Source: Cycas panzhihuaensis (taxonomy: Eukaryota > Cycadophyta). From it: DNA of 64,000 bases. Every line of letters starts with the position of its first letter. The stretch's first letter is position 1. The translations under genes and the position numbers were made by a program. The stretch covers positions 250,487,741-250,551,740 of the forward strand of contig CM041465.1 of assembly GCA_023213395.1 (NCBI GenBank), written 5' to 3'. The notes below the pieces were generated by a model. It saw only the letters and a program-made list of their open reading frames with translations. It did not search any database and was not told the origin of the DNA. Shown piece after piece: positions 54,332-64,000 of the stretch.

Positions 54332-55314
54332 TTGTATATGATCCCCAATTTTTTTCTTGAGACACGATACATGAAATACATTGTGTAGTTTAAAAGTAGG
54401 AAGTTTTAAAGCATAAGCAACTTCTCTAAACTATTATTAACTTGATAAGGCCCATAGAATCTAGGACTTAATTTTTCTTTTTGTAATTTCTTTAATGATG
54501 CTTGCTTATATGGCTGTAGTCTTACATAGACCCAATCTCTAATTTCAAATATTCTTTCAACACGATGTTTGTCGGCTTGTTATTTCATCCAATTCTTGGC
54601 TTCTTCTAAATGTTCCTTTAATATTTGAATTATATTTTGTGATTCTTGGAGATAGTCATTAATTGTTAGAACTTTGCTATCCTTGCTTAACCAATCCTTT
54701 AATTGAGTTACTTGATAACCATGTAATGCTTGACATAGGGTCATTTTAATGGATGAATGATAAGAAGAGTTATACCATGCTTCAGTTAGACGTAGCCATT
54801 TGACCCATGAATTTTGATTATCAGCTACATAATTTCTCAAGTGGTTTTCTAAACATTTGTTAATAGCTTCTGTTTGACCATCTATTTGTGGATGGTAACT
54901 GGTGCTCATTTCTAATTTGTACCCACTTGTCGAAACATTTCCTACCAAAAAAGGGCTTAAAAATTTTGGATCTTTATCGCTAATAATGGCATAAGGAAAC
55001 CCATGTAATTTATAATTTTCTTTGACAAATACTTCAGCCAATTGCAAAGCTTTATAATTACATTGAATGAGTATAAAGTGAGCAAATTTTGTTAAGCGAT
55101 CCACGACTACATAAATGGCATCCTTTTCCTCTGATTTTGGTAGGCCAGTGATAAAATCCATGCTAATACTTTTCCATTTTCATTGTGGGACAAGTAGAGG
55201 CTGCAACAACCCTGGTGTAGCAATATTTTCATATTTATTTGCTTGGCAAATTGTACATTCAGTTATAAATTTCTTTATTTCTTTTTTTATTCCTTTCCAA
55301 AAAAATGACTATTT
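54332..55314 (-). pseudogene. Integrase core of chromovirus F
   Basis: A 193-codon open frame (54580-55161) with SISMDFITGLPKSEEKDAIY just upstream and within it, VVDRLTKFAHF, IISDKDPKFLSPF, and DGQTEAINKCLENHLRNYV: all three DDE acids are present. The zinc pair CTICQ lies near 55245. The C-terminal linker with VYVRLQPYKQASL leads to the chromodomain, with one frame break near 54430. Confidence 0.88.
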
Positions 55315-55527
55315 TGTTGAGATGTAATGTTTTATCTAGGTGCAAAACGGGTCATGTTGTGACACCCTCAAATGTAACTTAAGTATAAGGTAATGACACT
55401 TGGCTGTCAGGGATCGATCGGTTACAATTCAGTTTGTAACGGTCATCTTTCATAATGTATATTTAAGGGAGACTAGACCTCCATGTAATGCAAGTTTTTT
55501 TCTTCATCTCAATTGAGATTATCAACA
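55315..55527 (+). repeat. 5' LTR of copia G, followed by primer site
   Basis: 213 bp, TGTTGAGATG...ATTATCAACA, then TGGTATCAAAGC at 55528-55539. The end is fixed by the primer site. The left flank is TATTT (55310-55314). Confidence 0.88.
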
Positions 55528-55539
55528 TGGTATCAAAGC

Positions 55540-56248
55540 AGGTTATCTTGCCTATTTGAGAGAGGGTTTGGTGTCTGATAGAGGCAGTCCCAGTACAAGA
55601 CAGTCGGAGAAGCCAACAAACAAGATCAAGAGTCAAAGTTGTTATGAGGCAGAAAAGGAGATACCTGAAGCTCAGATCATAATCAAAGGACAAAGAGAAG
55701 AAATCTGACTGTGTACGGACACAGTACGGAACCATACGAGCCTCTACAGACAAAAAATCAAAGTGCCCAGAATGAGCTGAAATTTGGCCAGAAGGTAGAT
55801 CAGGCCATCCTCGTCACTTTTCTCTTCAAGGTCGAAGTCATCAGAGATTGTTTAAAGGCAGTTTTTGCCACTTTACCAATCCGCATGCATTTGGAGGTAC
55901 AATCACAGATTTCTTCCATTTTTCTTCTAATTTTCGGATCAAATCAGTCATAATCTCTCTATATCGATGCTACAAACATTTTAGAATCAATATCGTGGGA
56001 TTTCGTGGAGGATTTTATGAGAATCGAATGAAAAATGATCAAACCCTAGCCACGCCCTAGTTCCTTCCGGGCTTGTTTTCTCTCAGACCGAAAGCTGTTT
56101 TCAAAATCTGACTTCAGATCTGGGTTCCTCTCGTCGTGCTCTCTCTTTTGAGCTATACTTTGCCCTATTCTGTACCATTCCAGTTTTGTACGGAAATCTG
56201 TACAAGTGTACAGTCCAGACTTTGTTATCTCTGATTTTCTCAGGATCA
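55540..56248 (+). other. Leader of copia G
   Basis: A noncoding leader of about 710 bp before the Gag ATG, similar in length to that of D. It contains several GTAC(G/A) motifs near 55713-55735 and 56190-56210. No gene was seen. Confidence 0.55.
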
Positions 56249-57466
56249 ATGGCCTCTACATTCATAACCTTGCCAGAACAAGAAAAATTAACTGATTCCA
56301 ATTACCGTGTTTGGAAAATTAAGGTAGAAACTATTTTGAGAGTTTAAAATGCCTGAAACATTGCGAATGGGACTAAAATTCGTCCAAACAACTCAGATCC
56401 AAAGCTGGCAAGTTGGGAAGAAAGAGATAATATAGGAATGCTCACTTTGAAAATGTCAGTTTCTGACTCACTCTTGGTGTATATTGAAAAACTGAATTCA
56501 TCTTCTGCTATTTGGAAATGTCTTGAAAATTTGTATGGGCAGAAGAACAAAGCTAAGATAATAGCACTCAAAGAAGAATTGTATAGATTGCACATGAAAG
56601 AAAGTGAAATTGTAACAGAGTTCATACACAAAGTTATTTCAATTCGAAATAATCTATTGAGTGCAGAAGGGTTGATCTTAGAGCAAGAGCTGGTGGAACT
56701 GGTAGCAACCAAGCTACCAAAATCCTTTGACATAATCATTAACACTATTACAAATAGTGATCAGATTGATAAAATGACTCTTGATGATTTAACGGGGTTG
56801 CTGTTAAGACAGGAACAAAAAAACAAGCGGTATGAGGATTCTTTGGAACTGGAGGATGCATTTGCATCTAGATTGAATCTAGGCCCATGTGGAAAAAACC
56901 AGACTCGTGGACGAGGCTCGACACTGGACTTCAGAGGACGTGGACGTTGGCAAGAATCTAGAGGACGTGGACGAAATAGAGATACCAGAATCTGTTTTAA
57001 TTGTGGAAAAACCATGCACATCTCCAATAGTTATAGAATTTTTGACATTTGCTACCACTGCGGGCAGATAGAGCATTACCCATATCAATGCCCACAAAGA
57101 ATGATAGAGATTAAGAAAGGAAAACGACCTGTAGGAGGATATAGCAAAGAAAAAACAGAGGAAGAGGAAGACAAGACTGCTTTTATTGTCGCCTTGGCTA
57201 CAACTCTAAAGGATGACGACATATGGTATGTTGATTCAGGAGCTTCGCAACATATGACCAACCGTGAAGACTGGTTTGAGACTCTAAAGCCTTGTGACTT
57301 CGACAAATCAGTTGAACTAGGAGATAAGTACCCACTTGACATAAAAGGGGTAGGTACCATCAGCATCAATCTGCAAGGGAATATAAAGAAAATTGGAAAT
57401 GTTTTGCTAGTCCCTGGACTGAAAATTAATCTTCTTTCTGTATCACAACTTAGTAAAAAGAGGTAA
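56249..57466 (+). pseudogene. Gag and protease of copia G
   Basis: ATG at 56249 (MASTFITLPEQEKLTDSNYRVWK), then a TAA near 56344 and TGA soon after. The same frame is then open for 342 codons from 56438: UBN2 Gag (SSAIWKCLENLYGQKNKAK, FIHKVISIRNNLLSAEG, DDLTGLLLRQEQKNKRYEDS), RGRGRW linker, knuckles CFNCGKTMHISNSY (last Cys lost) and CYHCGQIEHYPYQC, and protease WYVDSGASQHMTN with intact DSG. It ends at a TAA at 57464-57466 just after NLLSVSQLSK. The most readable Gag-protease in the window. Confidence 0.92.
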
Positions 57467-58707
57467 GAACAATTTTTGATGAAGAAGAACATTGTCACAT
57501 TCTAGACATGAAGAATAATGGAGAAACCATTGCAAAAGGAATAAGATGTAATGATCTGTACAAACTTTTGTCAGATCTTGTACTTCCCAATGTGGAAGAA
57601 AAAGCTTGTACTGTTGTCAAAAGTAGTAATAAAATTTGGCATTTGAAGCATGGACATCTCCCAATTGAGACACTAAAATCAATGGAAAAGTCAGGAATAG
57701 TAAATGGGTTGCCCCATATCTCTTCTAATAACTTTGCCTGCAAAGGTTGCCAACTTGGCAAACAGCACCAACATCCATTTAAAGAAAGCACTTGGAGAGC
57801 ACAATCAAAGTTAGAATTGATTCATACGGACCTTTGTGGTCCTATCACACCACTTTCAATCAATGGTTGCAGGTATTTCCTAACCTTTATTGATGATTTT
57901 ACTCGGAGAGTGTGGGTATACTTCCTTCATAACAAATCAGAAGTCTTTGAAGTGTTCAAAGAATTTAAAGCAGAAGTAAAGATGGAGTCGGGAACAAAAA
58001 TTAAATGCATCGGATCAGATGGAGGGGGTGGATACATATCAAAGGAATTCTTGAGCTATTGCAAGTTACAGGGAATTCGTAGACAGGTCACAACTCCCTA
58101 TACACCACAGTCTAACGGAGTTGCAAAAAGAAAAAACAGGACTTTAATGCAAATGGCAAGAAGTATGGTGTATGAAAAGAATGTGCCAAAATCTTATTGG
58201 GCAGAAGCAATTAGTATCGCTTGCTACCTGATAAACCGAAGTCCAACAAAATCTCTGAAGGACATCACTCTAGAAGAAGCCTGGACAGGTAGGAAACTTG
58301 ATGTGAGTTCACTTAAAGTTTTTGGTAGCCAAGCTTTTGTTCATATACCTGATAAAACGAGGTCTAAAATTGATGAAAAAAGCACAGAATGTATTATGAT
58401 AGGCTATAAAAAAAATTCCAAGGCCTACAAATGCATAGATCCTAAGTCCAATAAAATCTATGTAAGTAGAGATGTGGTTTTCAATGAAGAAGATAGTTCA
58501 AATGACTCTGCACAAGTTAGAATAATTGAAGGAAATGAGAAAGAGGCAAAACAAGAAGCTGTGTCCGAAATCACTTCAGAAGAAGTACCCTCTGAAGGAT
58601 CATCTCCTTCATCTTCATCAGTCCAAAATGAAATGACAGATGAAGAAGAATCAATCATAGAACGATCGATGGAAGAGATAGACATTGAAGAAGGCACACA
58701 AAAATAA
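57467..58707 (+). pseudogene. Integrase of copia G (catalytic Glu to Lys)
   Basis: An open frame of 400 codons from 57508. Pre-integrase zinc region WHLKHGHLPIETL and CKGCQLGKQH; first acid IHTDLCGP; FIDDFTRRVWVYFLHNKSEV; second acid in SDGGGGYISKEF; then PQSNGVAKRKNRTLMQM, where the family has VAERKNRT, so the catalytic glutamate is lysine. The C-terminal SYWAEAISIACYLINRSPTKS, VFGSQAFVHIP, NKIYVSRDVVFNEE and an acidic Ser/Glu-rich linker end at 58707. Confidence 0.93.
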
Positions 58708-59653
58708 AAGAAGTTACCCAGACGGTTCATCAAAACTATTGAGGAAGGAAAAGGCAATGTGCTTGAACACAGAATACGAAGTCAAAAGCCAAAGGCCCTG
58801 CTAAGCAAAGTCGAACCACAGACTTTCCAAGAAGCCAAAGATCAACATGTGTAGAAGACAGCCATGGACAATGAAATGGATTCAATTAAGAAAAATCAAA
58901 CATGGGAATTGGTCGAATTACCTGCCAACAAATCTATTGTCAGCTGCAAATGGGTCTATAAAGTCAAGGAGGGAACTAAGGACAAAATAGAGAAACACAA
59001 AGCACAACTAGTCGCGAAGGGATACACTCAAACAGTTGGTGTAGACTTTGGAGAAACCTTCTCCCCTGTGGCTGTCGAACACCGAAGGACAAGAATTGCA
59101 CTACTAGTCATGCAATTGGAAAATCTCTCAACTAGACATAAAAAGTGCCTTCTTGAATGGAGGATTGGAAGAAGAAGTTTACATGAAACAGCCCGAAGGA
59201 TATGTCAAAGAAGGACAAGAGCATCTGGTATGCAAACTAAAAAAGACACTATATGGATTAAAGCAAGCTCCTCGAGCCCGGTACACAAAATTGGATCATT
59301 ACCTATGCAAGAACTACTTTAAACGATGTGATTCAGACCCCAGCTTGTACATAAGGAAAAAGGATGATAAAATCACAATAATCGTCGTTTATGTAGATGA
59401 TATGCTTCTCACTGGAAATGATAAAGAAGCCATTGAAGACATAAAAGAACAACTCAAGCAAGAATTTGAAATGACAGACTTGGGCCTCCTGAACTACTAC
59501 CTGGGATTAGAAATAGATCAACAACAAGGCTATGTAGCTCTGTCTCATAGCAAATATATCAAAGATCTGTTAACCAAGTTCCAGATTGAAAATTGCAATC
59601 CCTGTGCCACACCCATGGAAACAAATTGTGAATTAATAGCAGACGATACAGAG
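58708..59653 (+). pseudogene. RT of copia G (truncated by gypsy H)
   Basis: MDNEMDSIKKNQTWELVELP, CKWVYKVKEGTKDKIEKHKA, GETFSPVA, then a frameshift near 59080-59155 into [68 protein letters not shown] (YVDD intact), MTDLGLLNYYLGLEI and NPCATPMETN. The LTR of H interrupts at 59654. Confidence 0.92.
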
Positions 59654-60490
59654 TGTTGACTTATAGATTTCACACCCCTTATGAGATCAATGCACTTGTC
59701 AAGGTTACACAGGTTATAGTCTAGTTTAGGACACAGTCAACATTGTCGTCCACATAGTTCACACAGATTTATTAATATTTCCACACGATTACAACACAAT
59801 GGCACACAGCAATACAAAGATCAGCACATATTCCACATTCACTCTTTGCAAACACAAAGAATCCACAATTTCCACGCAACTCTTATTTTATTAAGCAATA
59901 AGTTTTTGTACACAAGGTGCTGGAATGCATTCCCTGTGCATTCCAGCCTCATACATTAACTCTATCATATGCGTGCCCAAGAGGTACCCATCAATATACA
60001 CAGCTTAGGCTGTTGTCATGCGTACTGGTCTCCGTACCAATGTGTGCTAGAATACTTGGCTCTCACCCTAACCGAATGGTCCTTGTGAAGCCACTTAAAT
60101 ATGCTCCCTTGGTGCCCTTTGGCTGAAGGGTTATGACTGTTTGTCATAATCGCATTCTTTCACCCAAGCGCATTCTTCCTAACCATTGGTTACTTTCCCT
60201 TAATGGCTGTCTTAATCCGTCCAGACGTCTGCACGCACGCCCCGACATCATCCTGTGCCTTCCGTCGGTCCTATCATGCGTACCATCTCTGTCTGCTTGC
60301 GTTCTGCCGGAGGTACGTATCTGTGTGGCGTACCTTACCAAGTACGCACCTGTCATACGTACCCAGAATGCTAAATTCTTTCACTTTTTGTTGCATGCGT
60401 ACCTTCGTACGGTCCATATATGCACAACCAAAGTTACCCAGCCTCTCTCTGGTCTTCCCATAGCCCAACGTATCACAATATGCTCCAACA
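59654..60490 (-). repeat. 3' LTR of element H
   Basis: 837 bp, TGTTGACTTATAG...GCTCCAACA on the plus strand. Very similar to the LTRs of B in reverse complement, with a GTAC-rich segment at about 60225-60420 and GGGGATAGA (minus strand) next to the internal edge. Confidence 0.9.
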
Positions 60491-60491
60491 T

Positions 60492-61659
60492 CTATCCCCG
60501 GTCAACATAATGGGTTTGAGCATCCTTGCTCAACAAAAATTTCAAAAATTTTGGGTATTCCTCCCCCTCCCCTTCTAAAGGCTGCTCTTGCGGCTGTTGT
60601 CCTATTGACGTAGCTAGAATTTCTTCATTTATTTGGGTCAGTGTGGCAATTATTGTATCATTTTCTTTAATTTTTTCCTGAAGGGCTGCTATCCCTGCCT
60701 TGTACCCTTCTTCCATTTCTGTAATTAACTGGATGATCTGTCCTGATTTATTGTCTGGTGGAGGTGGTGCTGATGTCTCTCCCGTCTCCATTACGGGCGG
60801 AAATTCTTCCCATTCTTCCAAAGAAGGTTCTATTTCTTCTGCCTCTGCTGGTTCCTCCTCATCTTTCTTTCTTTTGCTACTTTTCCTTATTGTTTGCTTA
60901 GCCGATGAGGAATGGGTGTCCCGGGGGTTTGCTGTAACAATTTGAGAACTTTACTCATTTGCTTTTGAACCCTTTTTTTCAATTCTTGATTTTGTGTAGT
61001 GTTTGGAAACTCAGTCACCCACCGTTTAATTAGTGGTTCTTTTGGAGAAGTAGTGGTTTTTATTAATTGCACATTTGGACATTGATAAAATAGAATGGCT
61101 AACAACAATGAAGGGTGACAAAAAGGATGAGTCATTATTTCCTAATCACCGCGCATGTTGTCTGCCAGGAATTCTGACCAATCCAATTTCTCCCCATCTC
61201 GGATTTTTAGTAGTATTGGCATCATTCCCCCTGGAATGTATGTATATTTCCGTTTTGATAAAAACCTGGAATTGATGAATTTTGCTATCCATTGCAATCG
61301 GATATCTTTTATATCTACCACACGAATTCCTCCTGAAGTAAGTTGTGTATTTTCTTGACGAAATTCTTTTAACCATAGCTCATGGTCCACTTCTCATCGC
61401 TTGGTTGCCATGGGTGCTTCCCCTTCGTTGGGAAGTCCTGTTATCAAATGCACAATCTCTGCATCTAACTTAATTTTTCTCATATCCTTTTTTAATTCTG
61501 TTAAGATACTTTCCATAATTTCTTGGTATACATAGGGTTACAATATATGTACTCTCCCCAAGCAGCTTGCTTAATCTTGGTCTGAAATTGAGAAGGTAAA
61601 GCTTCGAGGTCTTTCCTTAATTTGGGTAGAAACGTCTCCTAACAACCTGTTGTCCTCAT
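60492..61659 (-). pseudogene. ORF3 of element H
   Basis: ATG at 61659 (MRTTGC then a stop in place of Gln). The middle region 61390-61142 has LWLKEFRQENTQLTSGGIR, RKYTYIPGGMMPILL and LDWSEF. HPSLLLAILFYQCPN and EPLIKRWVTEFP lie at 61135-60900. An open C-terminal frame (60492-60821) has EEWEEFPPVMETGETSAP and the coiled-coil helix EEGYKAGIAALQEKIKEND. It reads through to a TAG that lies in the purine tract one base before the LTR, whereas B stops earlier. Confidence 0.75.
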
Positions 61660-61889
61660 GATGGGCTATGGAATTCCAGAGAGAAAACTAAAATAACCTG
61701 GAAATATGGATACGAACCCTACATGCATACCTTTGCTGATATGGTCACTGTTTTCTGGAAGTATACACGCTGATTTGAAGCTGGATTTCGTCCTTCTATC
61801 TCCTTGAATCGCAAGGGTTTCCCTCGGCTACTTGCCGTTGAGAATCCGAACAGAATCGTCCTCGATTTCCTGTTGTGTACCGTGCGGGA

Positions 61890-62250
61890 ATGCTTGCAGG
61901 TACGTAATATATACTTTTGTCTTATTCGACCCTTTTCTTTTATGTGTACTTCAACTGCATACTTTTTCAGGTACGTATAGTGTACATTAGTTAACTTATC
62001 CACTTTTTTAACTGTGCGTACCTGGCAGCATACTTTTCCAGTACGTATAATGTATTTTGACCTGTTTTACACAATGCATACCAAGTAGCATACTTTTCTG
62101 TAATGTAATTTGACTTATTTTACACAGTGCGTACCTAGTAACATACTTTTCCTGGTACGTATAGTGTATTTTGACTTATTTTACACAGTGTGTACCTGGT
62201 AACATACTTTTCCCGGTACGTATAGTGTATTTTGCTGGTATGTATGTGAA
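61890..62250 (-). repeat. GTAC-rich tandem repeats, element H
   Basis: The clearest copy of the block: units of about 62 bp, GCGTACCTAGTAACATAC, then TTTTCCTGGTACGTATAG, then TGTATTTTGACTTATTTTAC. About five units are visible, the last two (from about 62125) nearly identical. They lie between integrase and ORF3. Confidence 0.8.
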
Positions 62251-62505
62251 AAAATCAGATTTTTTGACAGAATTCTTTCTTATCCTTGATTCTTTTTGTC
62301 ATAATATCCTTGTTATTGATGATTCTTCTTATTGCTTATGTATATGATATGAGTTACGGTTGTTTTTTCTTGTTTTTTCAATTTTTTTGTATTTTGTTTT
62401 CATACCGAACAGGATCACATTCTGGTATCAAGGCAATTCGATTTGCCTCAACTTCATGCAACACGTTATGGTACAACCAATTAATCCGACTGGTAGGCTA
62501 GTATA

Positions 62506-63780
62506 CTCGATGTATGGTTTTAATCTGCTACCATTCACTCGGGTTGGTAGCAATGGTCCATCGATTTCCCATAGTTGCACCGATCCATTCTCGAAGATTT
62601 TTTCTGTAATGTAAGATCCTAACCATCACATCTTAAGTTTGCCAGGGTGCATTTTAAACTTGTTGTCGTAGAGCAACACTTGGTCACCTTCTTTAAATTG
62701 TGGTTTGTGTAGATGTTGGTCATGCCACGTTTTTTGCCGTCTCTCTTCTATATTTTGTAACCATTTCGCCATATATCGTTTTTCTTCTAACCGCACCAGT
62801 TCTTCCAATTGTTATCGTAAGGATTGGAAGTCGTCTAATCGACACTGCATGGCGGTTCTTAGGCTTGATATCTCGAACTCGGTCGGAAAAATGGCCTCTG
62901 TTCCGTAAACGAGCTGGAATGGAGTCTGTCCAATTGATCTTTTATAGGTTGTTCTAAATGCCCATAACACGGATGGCAGTTTCTCAGCCCAATCAGATCT
63001 CCCTACATCACATATTTTCCTTAAGTAGTTTTCAATTATTTTGTTTGAACTTTTCGCTTGCCCATTTACCCTTGGGTAATACGGTGTAGACTTTCGATGG
63101 CTTATCTCCCTACATCACATATTTTCCTTAAGTAGTTTTCAATTATTTTGTTTGAACTTTTCGCTTGCCCATTTACCCTTGGGTAATACGGTGTAGACTT
63201 TCGATGGCTTATCATGAAGGCCGATGTCAATATCTCTATGGTTTGATTAAGGAAATGGGCTCCTTGATCACTTACAATCTCCAGAGGGCATCCAAAATGC
63301 GTAATAATCACTTCGTACCGAAATCGGGCCGTACTTTCTGCATCTGCTTTCCTCAAGGCTCTTGCTTCTACCCACTTGGTGAGATAATCAGTTGCCACTA
63401 AGATATATCAAGCTTTGGATCGTCAGGCGGCTGGTTTAATCGGTCCAACGAAGTCGAACCCCCATTGCTCGAACGATGCCAGTGGTAGAATGGGATGTAG
63501 GGGTTGGAAATCTTGCCGATTAGGTTTCCCAACCCGTTGACAATAGTCGCATGCTTGAATCCGCCTTCTTACATCCTCGAACATAGATGGCCACCAGAAT
63601 CCGAACATCAAAATTTTCCTCCATGTTGCTAATTTTCCCATGTGTCCACCTGCTACGCCTTCATGTGCTTGGGACATAATCTGGCTGGTCTCGTGTGGCC
63701 GGATGCACCGTTGCAACACTTCATCTGGTCCCAATTTATATAATTCCCCATTTATTAATTGATATGGCTCTGCTTTTCTG
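62506..63780 (-). pseudogene. Integrase of element H
   Basis: Zinc region AHEGVAGGHMG ... CDYCQR intact (about 63680-63530). First acid in FDFVGPI, second in VSDQGAHF, but the third reads GQAKSSNK, Lys for the catalytic Glu as in A. A perfect 107-bp duplication (62997-63210) follows and shifts the frame. The C-terminal domain with GDQVLLYDNKFKMHPGKLKM lies at 62690-62626; the stop used in B is lost. Confidence 0.88.
62997..63210 (-). repeat. Perfect 107-bp tandem duplication in the integrase of H
   Basis: 62997-63103 and 63104-63210 are identical by eye. The duplicated piece encodes the stretch around the mutated glutamate. It is absent from A and B. Confidence 0.9.
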
Positions 63781-64000
63781 ACGAAATTCCGCCGTGCCGT
63801 GCGATCCAATTCTGGCGGTACCTCCCCAGTTGCTAAATACTCTGACATTCTCTCATACCAGTCTGTTGGAACTGCCTCCACACTGAACAACACCGTGTCT
63901 GGAAAGTCATCTGGTACTCCTGTAGCCCTTTCCCCATTCAAAATTCTTGACAACTGGTCAGGTATAATATGAGCTTTTCCTGGTTTCACAATGATTTTGA
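63781..64000 (-). pseudogene. RNase H C-terminus of element H (cut by the window edge)
   Basis: Open to the edge: KPGKAHIIPDQLSRILNGER, then VPDDFPDTVLFSVEAVP, matching the RNase H tail and integrase approach of element A. In one frame with the integrase zinc region downstream. Confidence 0.85.

Larger units (their letters stand above)
53905..55314 (-). mobile_element. Ty3/gypsy chromovirus F, 3' part
   Basis: Minus strand: integrase, chromodomain, purine tract AAGGGGGAGGAG (complement at 54100-54113) and a short 3' LTR (53905-54098). Its 5' portion is cut off by copia G at 55315 and lies outside the window. F is inserted in the RT of E. It is distinct from E, because both have their own integrase. 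Confidence 0.85.
55315..59653 (+). mobile_element. Ty1/copia element G, 5' part
   Basis: Plus strand. The 5' LTR (55315-55527) is followed by TGGTATCAAAGC (55528-55539), one mismatch from the Met primer site. Gag, protease, integrase and most of RT follow. Gypsy H interrupts at 59654, so RNase H and the 3' LTR are outside the window. LTR start TGTTGAGATGTAATGTTTTATCTAGG places it with D and J. Confidence 0.92.
59654..64000 (-). mobile_element. Ty3/gypsy element H, 3' part, continues past the right edge
   Basis: Minus strand: 3' LTR 59654-60490, ORF3, GTAC-rich repeats, integrase and the end of RNase H, the last cut by the window. Same family and order as A, and in sequence closer to B. Left flank CAGAG (59649-59653). 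Confidence 0.93.

Noticed and set aside
53905-55314. Elements E and F treated as one chromovirus
   Set aside because: Both have their own integrase and chromodomain region, and an LTR plus purine tract separates them.
61890-62250. Regular 62-bp repeats considered as a CRISPR-like array
   Set aside because: Units are contiguous without unique spacers, vary between copies, and the block is a conserved part of a plant gypsy family.

Overview
The window looks like nuclear DNA from a seed plant with a very large, repeat-swollen genome. A gymnosperm such as a conifer is my best guess, but this is inference. Almost everything recognisable is LTR retrotransposon: Ty1/copia and Ty3/gypsy pol fragments, LTRs beginning TG and ending CA, short target-site duplications and primer-binding sites. 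I see no intact retrotransposon reading frame, no bacterial or organellar operon, no CRISPR array and no rRNA or tRNA gene. One host-gene piece stands out: a 250-nt exon at 16352-16601 (minus) of a DEAD-box RNA helicase of the RH17/DDX31/Dbp7 type, with acceptor and donor splice sites. The surrounding DNA may therefore be intron filled with retrotransposons.

Layout, left part. 1-790 is a copia RT fragment cut by the window edge. 2552-13479 is a full-length gypsy element (A, minus) next to an older related LTR piece (about 13500-13870). 14240-16020 is a decayed LINE (plus). The helicase exon follows. 17334-24206 is gypsy element B (plus), same family as A, missing protease, RT and RNase H. 24218-24539 is a 322-bp miniature LTR retrotransposon (TRIM/SMART type) with 86-bp LTRs. 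25674-30963 is copia element J (minus), which appears to sit inside an older copia LTR.

Layout, right part. From about 31.8 kb to beyond the right edge is one nested stack. Chromovirus E (minus) is split by copia D (plus, 34889-53776). D is itself split twice, by copia I (minus, 37446-44759, youngest, 3 differences between its 577-bp LTRs) and by gypsy C (minus, 46428-52781). E also carries chromovirus F (minus, from 53905), which is split by copia G (plus, from 55315), which is split by gypsy H (minus, from 59654, running off the window). Removing each insert together with one copy of its target-site duplication rejoins the host element's reading frame at the D/I, D/C and E/D junctions.

Families. 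A, B, C and H are one gypsy family (LTRs about 835-890 bp). It has four CCHC zinc knuckles in Gag, a primer site resembling the tRNA-Asp type, capsid-like modules between protease and RT (seen in A and partly in C), no chromodomain, GTAC-rich LTRs, a GTAC-rich tandem-repeat block after integrase, and an extra ORF (ORF3) with a coiled-coil tail before the 3' LTR. D, G and J are one copia family with about 200-bp LTRs and two Gag zinc knuckles. I and the left-edge fragment belong to another copia family. E and F are chromodomain-bearing gypsy elements. All copies carry stops or frameshifts, and several catalytic acids have been lost by G-to-A changes.
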